Part shown: positions 32,823 to 42,856 of the stretch, in pieces | How the letters are laid out: each line of letters opens with the position of its first letter | Position numbering within the stretch: the stretch's first letter is position 1 | Assembly (NCBI GenBank): GCA_022592445.1 | Contig: JABYQR010000299.1 | Span: 1 to 55,451 of the forward strand | Reading direction: 5' to 3' | From: Cytidiella melzeri | Lineage: Eukaryota > Basidiomycota > Agaricomycetes > Polyporales > Irpicaceae | Length of the DNA: 55,451 bases | Translations under genes and position numbers: made by a program | The notes under the pieces: generated by a model | What the model was told of the DNA's origin: nothing | The model's database searches: none | What the model saw: the letters and a program-made list of their open reading frames with translations, nothing else

Positions 32823-33647
32823 ATGGCAACTCGCGTACAGACCAGATCCAAAACCCGCACCACAGCAGTAGTAACCGAATCAGCATCCGCACTCTCACCT
32901 GCCGCTTGCCAAGCCGCAATTATGTCTAGAAACCCATCTCCCGCCCCCGCTGCCAGACGCCCCGAAGGATCCAAGAGCAAGGGGAAGGGAAAGGACCCCA
33001 ACCCCGATCCCAATGGCGATGGTGATGATGAAAATGACAATAATAACAACGAGGATGGAGGGAACCCGATTGAACAACTAACAGTGGCTATCACCAGAGC
33101 CCTGAGGAATAACTCGTCGGGAACCTCTGCCAAATTCCGCGTCCCCGATTCCTACGACGGTCTCCCTGAACGTCTGCAAGATAACATCACGACGAACGGC
33201 AAGCCAAACTCCCTCTCGAGCCTTCAGCAGATGGCTCTGAAATGGGATCAACAATACTGGGAACATCAGGGTGAAAGGAAAAAGACCGATCGGGAACCAA
33301 AACCCGCTAAGTCAACCTCTACCTCAACTACTACCACTACTACTACTGCTGCCCCCGTTGCTTCGGGTTCTAGGCAGCATAATTGGAACCCTTGTCCCCC
33401 CGCTACCACTACCGTATCCACCTCAACCTCCACCGCAACGCCAAAGCCGAACCCGATCGCTAACCTCCTAGGCAGCAACGGTAAGCTCTCGGTTAACAAA
33501 CGAGCTTGCCGCATCGCAAACAACCTCTGTTTGTTCTGCGGCCTACCCGGACATCGCGCAAGCGAGTGTCGCCGTGCAGGAAAGGCCCGAGCGGCCCAAC
33601 TCGCATCGTCGACCGCTACCGCCAACTCCGGGTCGGGAAAAGTCTGA
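32823..33647 (+). CDS. E5 gag, internally deleted
   Basis: 274-codon open gag frame starting MATRVQTRSK. The N-terminus is disordered and K/P/D/N-rich. KFRVPDSYDGLPERLQDN follows, where the usual capsid core of about 130 residues between the DxFDG-type motif and the GLPxR motif seems to be missing in frame. A Thr-rich linker comes next, and a canonical zinc knuckle CLFCGLPGHRASEC near 33526-33570. The stop is TGA 33645-33647. The protein would bind RNA but probably could not form particles. The deletion is inferred from family layout, not from a second copy here. Confidence 0.8.
   Translation: MATRVQTRSKTRTTAVVTESASALSPAACQAAIMSRNPSPAPAARRPEGSKSKGKGKDPNPDPNGDGDDENDNNNNEDGGNPIEQLTVAITRALRNNSSGTSAKFRVPDSYDGLPERLQDNITTNGKPNSLSSLQQMALKWDQQYWEHQGERKKTDREPKPAKSTSTSTTTTTTTAAPVASGSRQHNWNPCPPATTTVSTSTSTATPKPNPIANLLGSNGKLSVNKRACRIANNLCLFCGLPGHRASECRRAGKARAAQLASSTATANSGSGKV
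33635..33641 (+). promoter_or_regulatory. Candidate -1 ribosomal frameshift heptamer, E5
   Basis: GGGAAAA in the gag frame as G GGA AAA, one codon before the gag stop. Slipping by -1 continues as SLSSPQSS into the open pol frame, which runs on to the protease. This fits the X XXY YYZ rule exactly. Confidence 0.7.
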
Positions 33648-36600
33648 GCAGCCCTCAGTCCTCCGCACAAGTCGAGGGCTGCTCTGATCCCGCTCGTGCA
33701 CCTATGGAGGTATTTCTCAACGCGTCCAGTCTTTCCTCCGATGCTTTATATATTTCCGTATCCTGTCCCGATTTCCCACTTATGCCTCTTCATGCTCTAG
33801 TAGACAGTGGTTCTTCACATTATTTTATGGACATTTCCACTGCGCAGAAGTTTGCTTTACCGATCCAATCCATTCCGCCGATTCCGCTCCGATTGTTCGA
33901 TGGACTTTCACGGTCTTTGATTCAATTCATGATAATACTCCTGATCCTCTTTCCGTCCGGAAAAACCTGTACGATTCCGTTTTACATCACAAATCTTGAC
34001 AAATCTGCTTCTATTGTTCTAGGATACGACTGGCTCTCCCGCTACAACCCGTTGGTTGACTGGGCTAAGGGCCGTATTACCTTCCAGAACTCTGAAGAAT
34101 CTCCGACTAGAAGTCCCTCCAACGCCGATAGCTCCGATGAGCCCGACTCGGACACTCCCGCACCTCATGCTTCAGCTGTCCCACCAGTAACCTTTATAGG
34201 AGCTGCCGCTTATATGCGTGCATGCAAACTGCCAGGCTCTGTCCAGATGCGACTTTTGTTGCGCGCAGCGCAAATACCCACATCCGATCACAACCCCGAC
34301 CTCTCAGCCCTCCCATCTGATTATCATGAATTCGCCGATGTGTTTTTCAACACAAAAGCCGACATCTTAGCCCCCCATCATCCCTATGACCTTAGGATCG
34401 AACTAGACAGCAATAAGCCGCTCCCGCCGAGTCCGATGTACTTGCTCTCCGCGGTCAAGCAGAAAGCCCTCCGAGAATTCTTGGACAAAAACGTCAACTC
34501 GGGTTTTATTCGCCAATCGACTTCTCTGCATGGTTCTCCCATTCTCTTCGTCAAGAAGAAGGACGGTACTCTTTGACTCTGCGTCGACTATTGGGCACTC
34601 AACAAAATTACCAAGAAGGATCACTACCCTTTGCCACTAATTTCTGATCTTCTTAACAGTCCGGGCAAGGCCCGGCTATACACCAAAATTGATCTCCGTC
34701 ACGCCTACCACCTAGTCCGCATCACCGAAGGCGATGAGTGGAAAACCTGATACAGCTCTTTTGAATGGCTAGTAATGCCGTTCGGACTTTCCAACGCACC
34801 GGCCGCTTTCCAATGCTTCATGAACGACATCTTGCAGGATCTCTTCGACGTCAATGTCATTGTCTACCTCAATGACATTCTGGTCTTCTCCAACAACATC
34901 CAGTCTCACAAGAAGCATGTCAAGGAAGTGTTACGCTGACTCCGATTGCATGGGCTCTACGCCCGAGCCGATAAATGCAAATTCCACAGGGACACGGTAG
35001 AATATCTCGGTTTTATCCTTTCGCCAGAAGGCCTTCGTATGTCTTCCGACAAAGTCCGGACTATCCTCGACTGGCCAACCCCTCGTAAGGTAAAGGACAT
35101 CCAGTCCTTCCTCGGGTTTGCCAACTTCTATTGCCGATTCATTCCGAATTACTCCGATAATACCGTTCCACTTACCCGACTCACTCGCAAAACAGCGACT
35201 TGGGCCTGGACCGAACAGTGCCAGACGGCTTTCGACTCCCTTGGACATTCCTTCACTACAGCTCTTGTTCTTGTGCAGTGGAATCCCGATACAACCATTA
35301 TCGTGGAAACCGATGCCTCCGACTACGCCCTCGGCGCCATCCTCTCTATTGTCTCCGACGGAGAAATATACCCGATCGCTTTTCACTCTCAAACTTTCAC
35401 CGCTCCCGAGTTGAATTACAACGTACATGACAAGGAACTCCTTGCTATTCATGAAGCCTTCCGGACTTGGCGCAATTACCTCGAGGGAACGCCGACTCTG
35501 ATCGATGTTGTCACCAATCACAAGAATCTGGAGTACTTCTCTACTACGAAACTCCTCACCTGACGACAGGCTTGTTGGTCCAAATTCCTATCCAGTTTTA
35601 ATCTTGTTATCCGATTCCAACCCAGAAAGCTCGGTACTAAGCCCAATGCCTTGACTAGACGATGGGACGTCTACCCTAAAGAGGGAGGTAGCGACTATGC
35701 TAGTGTCAACCCGCACAACTTCAAGCCTATCTTTTCCTCCGAACATCTCATCGCTTCTACATGCGCAACGGCCCTTATAGAACCGACTCTTCACAGTGTC
35801 TATGTCTTCGACTCTGAAGAACTCTACCAGGATATCCTCTGATCACTTCCATCCGACACCTACTCTACACAGCTCCGATCCAAGCCTCTTCCTCCGAGGT
35901 GGTCTGATGAGCCTAACGGCTTACTCTTACATGACGGCAAAATCTATGTCCCCGATGTTGGTGACCTCCGACTCCGAGTCTTACGTTACCGTCACAACCA
36001 TCTTCTATCCGGTCACTACGGAGTCAGCAAGACGTTAGCTCTTATCTGTTGGGAATTCTCCTGGCCCAAGCTCCAAACCTTTGTTACCGATTACTGCAAG
36101 TCTTGTACGACTTGTAAACGATCTAAGGCCCCGAGACATAAGCCCTACGGAACGGTCCAACAGCTCCCGATCCCGACTCGGCCCTGGGATTCGATATCCA
36201 TGGACTTCATAGAACAACTCCCCGATTCCGATGGTTTCACTGCCATACTCGTCATTGTAGACTGCCTCAGCAAGCAAGGCATATTCATTCCCACCTACAA
36301 TACTATCAACTCTCCAGGTCTTGCTAAACTGTTCGACCTTCACATCTTCTCCAAGCACAGAGTTCCATCACACTGTACCTCCGATTGGGGTACCGAGTTT
36401 GTTTTGCGATTCTTCCGAGCCTTGGGACAGGCACTGGATATGAACCTACACTTCACTTCCGGTTACCATCCCGAAGCCAATGGACAGACCAAACGGACGA
36501 ACCAGACCCTGGAACAATACCTCCGAGCGTACTGCAACTACCAGCAAGACAACTGGTCGGGCTTGCTCCCGCTTGCCGAGTTTGCATTCAATAATGTCCC

Positions 36601-37279
36601 CAGTGCCACTACAGGCATATCTCCGTTCTTTGCCAATAAAGGCTATCACCCAAACCTCACCATCTACCCCGAACGCAGTCTCGCTTCCTCTCGCGCCCAT
36701 GAACTCGCAGTAAACCTCGAGGACTTGCACGAACACCTGAAAGAAAATATGCGCGAAGCCCAACTCCAATACCAAGGTCCCGCCGATGCTGTTTGTACAC
36801 CACCGCCAATATAGGCCATCGGTGATTGGGTTTTCGTTAAAGCCAAGTACTTCAATACCACTCGTCCGTCCAAGAAGCTTACCGAGAAATACTTCGGCCA
36901 ATTCAAAATCATAGGACGCGTAGGACCGCAATCCTTTACCCTCCGACTTCCCGATGCTATGCGAGCCGTTCACCCCGTTTACCATGTTTCCATGCTCAAA
37001 CCATACACTCCTAGCGAAATCCCAAATGGTGTTCCTTCCCCACCACCTCCGATTGAGATTGACGGCGAAATCGAGTATGAGATTGCAGAAGTCCTCGACT
37101 CAAAACTTGACCGCCGACGCCAAGCTTGTCCAATCCTCTACCTAGTTCGGTGGTCAGGTTACAAAGGAACCGATGAAGAAACATCTTGGGTACTCACAAC
37201 CGAACTTGACCGAGCCCCCGAAGCCGTTGCCAAGTTCCACTTGCAATACCCAAAGAAGCCTGGTCCTTTATCATTGTAA
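33642..37279 (+). pseudogene. E5 pol: protease, RT, RNase H, integrase, chromodomain-like end
   Basis: One frame throughout, no frameshifts. Protease DSGSSHYF is near 33815. RT has [11 protein letters not shown] and YLND at 34865-34876 (catalytic Asp changed to Asn at 34871). RNase H has ETDASDYALG, followed by the integrase HHCC module (CKSCTTCK near 36100). The integrase core is MDFIEQLP, SDWGTEF (Arg to Trp) and QTKRTNQ (catalytic Glu to Lys at 36491-36493). It ends with EYEIAEVLDSK...VRWSGYKGTDEETSW, a chromodomain-like module. In-frame stops: TGA at 34574, 34748, 34937, 35561 and 35840 (first base), each where Arg CGA is expected, and TAG at 36812. The final stop is near 37277-37279. Confidence 0.9.
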
Positions 37280-37340
37280 TTCATTTGTTCAACATATCCC
37301 ATCTTATTTTTATCTCCGAATTTCTCCGAGTCCGATTCGC

Positions 37341-39183
37341 TGATACGGCCGGAAATTGGCTAGGCGCGGAGACCTGGCAGCAGCCCGCCATTTGCGCGGC
37401 CCGCGTCATCCTGAGCGGCAAGTCCCTCCACTTTCCCAGTGTCACGGGCACGAGAAGTTCACCGAGGTCACGAGGAGTCCGCTGAGGATCCGAGGAATTG
37501 ACAGGGAGCAACGCGCCGGAAACATCCGGGGCGGAGGAATCGCACCAAACTCTGACTCACAGACACGCCCCTTTTGCATCGGAGCATGGGCCGGCCAGCC
37601 ACCAAGAGTTTCGGACGCGGGTCGGACCAATGGTAGAAGAAACTTAACGCACAAACCCCGTTTCAGGAGGACTCCTATCACGCCACGCTGTGCAACTCCT
37701 GGACGGCGCCTCATCACCTGCTCGCGACGGTTGGCGCCTCTTCAGCGCAAGGGCGCGCGCCGCTACTCCGCGTCGACCAACGCAGTGTCCCGCCGGGTGT
37801 TGACTTGCTGGACATTTTGCCTCCGCAGACAGAAGTATTCTGCCACCCTGTTTCCTCGCTCTCGCGTTTGGGTTCAGGACATAGAAGGAAAGGTTTAGGA
37901 GAGGGGCTTTAGGGTATATATAAAGGTGTTGTTTGTACTGCGTAAAAATCAATCAATCCCCACCCCAGTTTCCAGAATTCACTTTACGCTTTGCGTTCGC
38001 GTCGAGGGAGTCTCTTTGCGCCCATAGCTGTAGCTTCTTCTGCGTTGCCTCATTGCGACCTATTCCACGTTTATGTCCACTGCGTCTAACAACAACATCC
38101 CGCCTCAAGTCTGCCGTTACTGTCCCACTGTTCCCCACTTACCCGACGATCGCTGCCCTTACCGCCCGCGCCCGCGCGAGGTTCTATGCCGTTATCCCAT
38201 CATCCCCGCGCCCACGCCGCCGCCAGAACCCTCAGCAGCGCCTACGGTCTCCCCTGAGAGATCAACTCCTAAATCACCCTCGCCAGCGTCGTCCGTCGCC
38301 TCTGTCGCGGACTCGCTTGATAACTGCTCCTATTACAACATTCAGAGCGACCACCCAATTCCCCTACGTACAGGACCTTTCGTCCCGCTCGACTGCGATT
38401 GCCCGCGCGTGCCGCACCCAGGTTGCTGGCTATCTCCAGACTTTGAAGGCGAGGATCACGAGTGCGAACTAGTGCAGTTCAATCTTACCAGCTCTACCAA
38501 CGTCGTCGTTGGCCACGCGTTCGCCTGTAATACACATCGCCGCTCGGGAGGTGTTGTTCTACACTACCGCCCCCGCGCGCAGTCTGTCGAGTCCAATTGA
38601 CGGCGATCTCACATAGCCTTCCGCTGCGACCTGCGCGCCATTAGTTTATCTTTCTCTTACGTTTCCTTTCAGCTTCGTTATACTGCGTTTGCTTTTTAAC
38701 TGCGCTATTTTACTGCGTTACTGCGTTGCGTTTCACCTTCACTGCGTCGAGCTTACTGTGTTCACTTTCACTGCGCCCGCGTTTTACAGCGACTACTTCA
38801 TCTTCACCAGCAACCGTGTTTCGTGTTCGAGATTCATATTGCGCCTGCGTTTATCTTCTGCGTCCCTCCGCGCGCCGTTTTCCTACAAGTCGTGACATCT
38901 CCCGCGCGCTCTCTTGGAGCCGCGCTATAACTCTTTTGCTTTCACCGCGCTGACTTGCCTTTTACCCGCGATACGCGTGGTAGTTGCCCACCTAGCTCCC
39001 TGCGCACACACTTTATCATAAACCTTGTCGCTCTTTTAGCACAAGTAAAACTAGGACTCTAAGACCACCTCGCACACTTTAACACTTCCGCGCTTTCACA
39101 CCTTTACACTTCTATTACCACTTCGTGGGTGGTTGTGTTGTCTTTAAGGTAGTTCTTAGTTTGAAGCGTGACTCAGTGTCTCA
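37341..39183 (+). mobile_element. Family X unit, copy 1 (LTR-like, ORF-bearing)
   Basis: 1843 bp, TGATACGG...GTGTCTCA, flanked by the 4-bp duplication TCGC (37337-37340 and 39184-39187). It lies in the 3' region of E5, after pol. A TATA box (TATATATAAA) lies at about 37914-37923, then an untranslated leader, then a 175-codon ORF. The TG/CA ends, short inverted tips (TGATAC versus TGAGAC) and small duplication fit a solo LTR, but LTRs rarely carry ORFs. No parent element with two such ends is in the window. Confidence 0.8.
38073..38600 (+). CDS. Family X ORF, copy 1
   Basis: 175 codons, starting ATG 38073 about 150 bp after the TATA box. N-terminal CxxC (residues 14-17) plus a further Cys near 28; a Pro/Ser-rich middle (APTPPPEPSAAP); then NCSYY (one Cys of the CxxC found in the other copies is changed here), DCDCP, HPGCWLSPDFEGE and HECELVQFNLTSS, with a last Cys near 152. 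The C-terminal half is the most conserved between copies. The Cys spacing suggests metal binding. No signal peptide or membrane helix. Unrecognised protein; a role in transcription or regulation of the element is only a guess. Confidence 0.65.
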   Translation: MSTASNNNIPPQVCRYCPTVPHLPDDRCPYRPRPREVLCRYPIIPAPTPPPEPSAAPTVSPERSTPKSPSPASSVASVADSLDNCSYYNIQSDHPIPLRTGPFVPLDCDCPRVPHPGCWLSPDFEGEDHECELVQFNLTSSTNVVVGHAFACNTHRRSGGVVLHYRPRAQSVESN

Positions 39184-39253
39184 TCGCTCTCACACTTCAA
39201 GACAACAAGAAAAAGAAAACTATATTTTACAACAAATACAAAGAAAGTATTAT

Positions 39254-40355
39254 CTACTTCTTTGCCTTCTTCTTCCCCTCGACGACCGAGATCTCCGAGT
39301 CTGACCCATCCTCCTGCCCCATCCACTCCTGCCAGAGGACAAAGTTCCTCCGAGTCACGTTGATTAACTCCCAGACAAGGTCCTGGAGTACCTTGACGTT
39401 GCGGTTGAGCTCCCTGAGCTCGGACTCCAAATCGGTCGCCTTGGATGACTCAGGCTCATTGGTGTGCTCCACCAACTCCCAATGTTTCTTGCCCTTGTGC
39501 AAGAAGACCTTCGCCTCGTACTTCTTCATCTTATTCCGCCGGCCACTCGCCTCGGACCTCTTCCTCTTCTTCAACGACGAGGCCTCGGAGTTCCCTGACG
39601 CCGCCTTCGTGATCGGGGGTGCAACGAGCTGATTTGCTGACCCCGATGGCGCCTCAGACAGCTGCCCCACCGTCTTCACCTTCACTCCACCCATCTTGCA
39701 CTTCTGCTTGTCCTTGAAGCACTTCGCGCACGAGGACCCCCGACCGTTCATCTTCCACAGGCACTGGGCGCCGATCCTGGCGCACCGATCGCAGTCGTTT
39801 CCGACTGCCATGCCCTCTGGGATGGAGGCATCAACCATCCCCACATCACCCCCATCTTTCTCCTCGCCCGACAGGTCCGAGTCCGCGATGGTCGGCGCCA
39901 ATTTTGCCTTTGCCTTTCCTTTCTGCTTCCCCAGGGTGACCGCCTTTGCGGCCTCCGTCACCGCGACCATAGGGTCGGCCCCCAATCCCGACGCAACTGA
40001 CGCCGCCTTCTGCTTGGGCTTGGTCTTCGACTTTCCCTTTGCTGCCTCTGCCACTTTCTTCGCCTCAGCCGCATCCTGAGCCTGCTGTTCGGCCAGCCGA
40101 TCGGCCTTGGCCTGAGCAACCCTCTGGGCCTCCTTCTCCTTCTCCTCAGCCTCTCTCGCTATCTCTTGCGCCATCTCCACCTCCAGTTTGGCCTCCTTGT
40201 CCTGCAATCGCTGCTGCTCCGCGGCGAATTGCTGTTGAGCTTCCTCGCGTTGCCGACAAAGACGCTCGACTCTCTGGGCAGTAGTTTCTGACAACAGAAA
40301 TGAAGTCAGCGAATAAAGCCGATTCCGATTATGACTTACCAGCAGGGGCAGACAT
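39254..40355 (-). CDS. Antisense zinc-cluster protein encoded in E5
   Basis: Spliced gene, opposite to gag-pol, starting 170 bp inside the 3' LTR. Exon 1 (40340-40355) encodes MSAPA; intron 40288-40339 (52 bp, GTAAGT...CAG, phase 1); exon 2 runs from 40287 to 39254, giving 349 residues. An N-terminal Gln/Glu/Ala-rich coiled coil is followed by a Lys-rich stretch, then CDRCARIGAQC...CAKCFKDKQKC (39698-39793). The spacing C-x2-C-x6-C-x10-C-x2-C-x6-C matches the fungal Zn2Cys6 cluster. A basic, nuclear-signal-like KKRKRSEASGRRNKMKK and a C-terminal helix follow. The same start and intron layout recurs at 45825. Likely a nuclear DNA-binding accessory protein (inference). The frame is intact although pol is dead. 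Confidence 0.75.
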
Positions 40356-40523
40356 TTCCGATAATGCGCAAGTTGTTCTGTTGGGTAGTGGGAGTTGGGG
40401 TGAAAAGTGTCAAAATCCACATCGTCAGTCAGTCCTTGGTTTTTATACGCCTATTACTATCTCCGATCATCAAGACGGGAGAAGCATTGCCCTCAGGGGT
40501 TCGCGCCTTAATGGGGAGGTACT

Positions 40524-41144
40524 ATTACGATCCAATCGGATCACGTGATCGGCACCAGACATCCGACATCCTTACCCTCGCACAGCCACATCCTCAACTC
40601 ATCACACGGTCCAACACTGATGTTCCTCCGATTTACCTTGTGCTCGCTATCACCGGTTTCATCAGTTGTAGATATCCCTTTGTACTTTTTCTCCGTATTT
40701 CCTCCGATTCCGATTATTTGCCTGATCTAATCCCCTCTTGTCTCGGACCATACACGCATGCCTTATCGGACTTACAACTTCTAGTACTGTATAACCAGAC
40801 TCAATTGTACAGTAGAAGTTTAAGTTCAAATATCGAATAAGATCCCCATCCTATTCCTACCTCTTCATTTGACTTCACTTGCTGAAGTCGTCTTACTCGT
40901 CGTTGCCCGACTTCTGTTCTGACACTCTTCCTCCGACTTCGTCTTCGCCGACCCCGAGTCTCCGAGGCCGAACCCTTGATCTTGCTAAGTCCAAATCTGA
41001 GTCACCGAGGATTCACAAGAGGTGCAACTTACTCAGTTGAAGCCGATTGACTCTTACAGCTCCCCCTGTCGCCTACTCCGATCGCTGACCCGATTAGCAG
41101 CATTGGACTTTGCGACAACGACAATCCCGTATCAGTTCTTAACA
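40524..41144 (+). repeat. E5 3' LTR
   Basis: 621 bp, TATTACGATCC...TTCTTAACA, the partner of 32162-32783. It is preceded by a purine-rich AATGGGGAGG tract and followed by the GGGGG target duplication. The antisense gene at 40355 reads away from it, so it may also hold that gene's promoter. Confidence 0.85.
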
Positions 41145-41801
41145 GGGGGGTCAAGCATTGCGGCAGCGGCGTTGTAGGTTTTGATGGCACATTGAATAGT
41201 CTTGCAGCGGGTTTGGAGGGACTTCGCAATATGTGTTCACATCTTATAACCTGAATCCAAAGACATCAATGGGGCAACAAGTGGAGTAAAGTTAGCGTAC
41301 CAGTCTGAGCAATGTTGAGCTTATGCAGCTCAAACAACTGCTGCGTCACCAGTTTTTGCAACTTATTGAGAGCACGGTGGTACTTTCTCTCCTTGATGTA
41401 CTTGATGGCGGCCATGTACTGCCTGTGGCATGGCGGGGGTCCAACGCATAGTGAGTCCCATTTGCACCTCAAGTGCACATACCTCTAGGCTAACACACTC
41501 GTAATGTTCATTTGCATGGCAACATTCACTTTCGGTTCAACAAGTGGCAGCGTGGTCCTTGCGGTAACTGGCACTATTGAAGTCTCCAGTGGATGGCGCG
41601 TAGTGTAAGAAGCGTGCGTTAGCCTGGCTCTCTTCGGCTCCAAGTCACGGAGTTCCTGAAGAAGCTCGACGGAGACAATGGCATGAACATAGTGCTCGTT
41701 TTTGTCACCAAGTCCCGCGCAGAAGGAGAGCTCCTCTCCCTCCCACCTGTCCATATCAGCGGAGGTTATGCCAAGAAATACCATGGCCTCCTGAAGGACA
41801 C
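41145..41801 (-). pseudogene. KDZ-type transposase, internal part
   Basis: Read leftward from 41784. Charged sequence (VSVELLQELRDLEPKRARL) is followed by YIKERKYHRALNKLQKLVTQ and LFELHKLNIAQTG. Then comes an intron (41251-41300, 50 bp, GTACGC...CAG), then YKM, TGA at 41237-41239 (Arg CGA expected), THIAKSLQTR and AAAMLDPP up to the E5 insertion. It continues into 31644-32156. The right edge is cut by family X at 41802. The gene was broken first by E5 and later by other insertions. Confidence 0.7.
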
Positions 41802-42525
41802 TGATATGCTCAGAAAACGGCTAGGCACGGAGACACGGCAGCAGCCAGCCATTTGCGCAGCCCGCGTCATCCTGAGCGGCAAATCCCTCCACTTTTCCAG
41901 CGTCGCGGGCACGAGAGGTTCACCGAGGTCACAAGGAGTCTGCCGAGGATCTGAGGACTTGGCAAGGGGTAGCAACCCACTGGAAACATCCGAGGCCGAG
42001 AATTTGCACTGGACTCTAACTTGCAGACACGCCCCCTTTGCGTCGGAGCATGGGCTGGCCAGCCACCAAGTGTTTCAGACGTGGGTCGGACCAACAATAG
42101 AAGAAAATTGACTCGCGGACCCTGTTTCAGGAAGGCTCCTATCACGCCACACTGTGCGACTCTTGGACGGCGCCTCATCACCTGCTCACAACGGTTGGCA
42201 CCCCTTCAGCGTAAGTGCGCGCGCCGCTTCTCCGCGTCGACCAACGCTGTGTTTGGCCAGGTGTCGATTTGCTGGTCATTTTGCCTCTGTGGACGGAAGT
42301 ACTCTGCCGCAGTGTTTCCTCGCTCTCACGTTTGGGTTTAGGACAAAGAAGGAAAGGTTTAAGAGGGGTTTAGGTATATAAAAGGTGTTTCTGTGTAGAA
42401 AATCAATCAATCCCCACCCCAGTTCTCAGAGTTCCTTTACACTTTGCACTTGCATTGAGGGAGTCTCTTCGCGCCAAAAGCTGTAGCCTCTCCTGTGTTG
42501 TTTCATTGCGTCTTTCTCTACATTA

Positions 42526-42856
42526 ATGTCCGCTGCGCCTACCATCAACAACCCACCTCGTGTTTGCCGTTATTGTCCAACAGTCCCACACTTACCAGAC
42601 AGCCGTTGCCCATACCGCCCGCGCTGCGAGGTCCTGCGCCGCTACCCTATCATCCCCGCGCCTACGCCGCCACCTGAACCCTCAGTAGCGCCTACTGTCT
42701 CACTTGAGAGGCCCACTCCTAAATCACCTTTGCCAGCATTGTCCGTCACCTCCATTGCGGACTCGCTTGACAATTGCTCTTACTGCGACACTCAGAGCAA
42801 TCAGCCAATTTCCCTGCACTTGAGACCTTTTGTTCCCCTCGACTGCAATTGCCCGC
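42526..42856 (+). pseudogene. Family X ORF, copy 2, interrupted
   Basis: Starts MSAAPTINNPPRVCRYCPTV (42526) and stays open to DCNCP, where copy 3 is inserted at 42857. The rest resumes at 44703 and includes DSEGENHECELIQFNLTSS, ending at 44896. It shows more amino-acid changes than copies 1, 3 and 5, as expected for an older copy. Confidence 0.75.

Larger units (their letters stand above)
32162..41144 (+). mobile_element. E5: gypsy element with both LTRs and 5-bp target duplication
   Basis: Complete insertion of 8983 bp flanked by GGGGG (32157-32161 and 41145-41149), inside a KDZ transposase gene. Contents in order: 5' LTR, gag with internal deletion, pol with chromodomain-like end, an inserted family X unit (37341-39183), an antisense zinc-cluster ORF, and the 3' LTR. 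Without X it is about 7.1 kb. The element is dead: five CGA-to-TGA stops in pol, plus altered RT and integrase catalytic residues. Confidence 0.9.

Noticed and set aside
37442..37717. Minus-strand ORF in the 5' part of family X, also open in copies 3 and 5
   Set aside because: Lengths and ends differ among copies and it lies in the promoter part; probably GC-rich chance.
39254..40420. Unspliced start at 40420 for the antisense zinc-cluster gene
   Set aside because: The upstream residues have no parallel in the second copy, while the 5-codon exon and phase-1 intron do.
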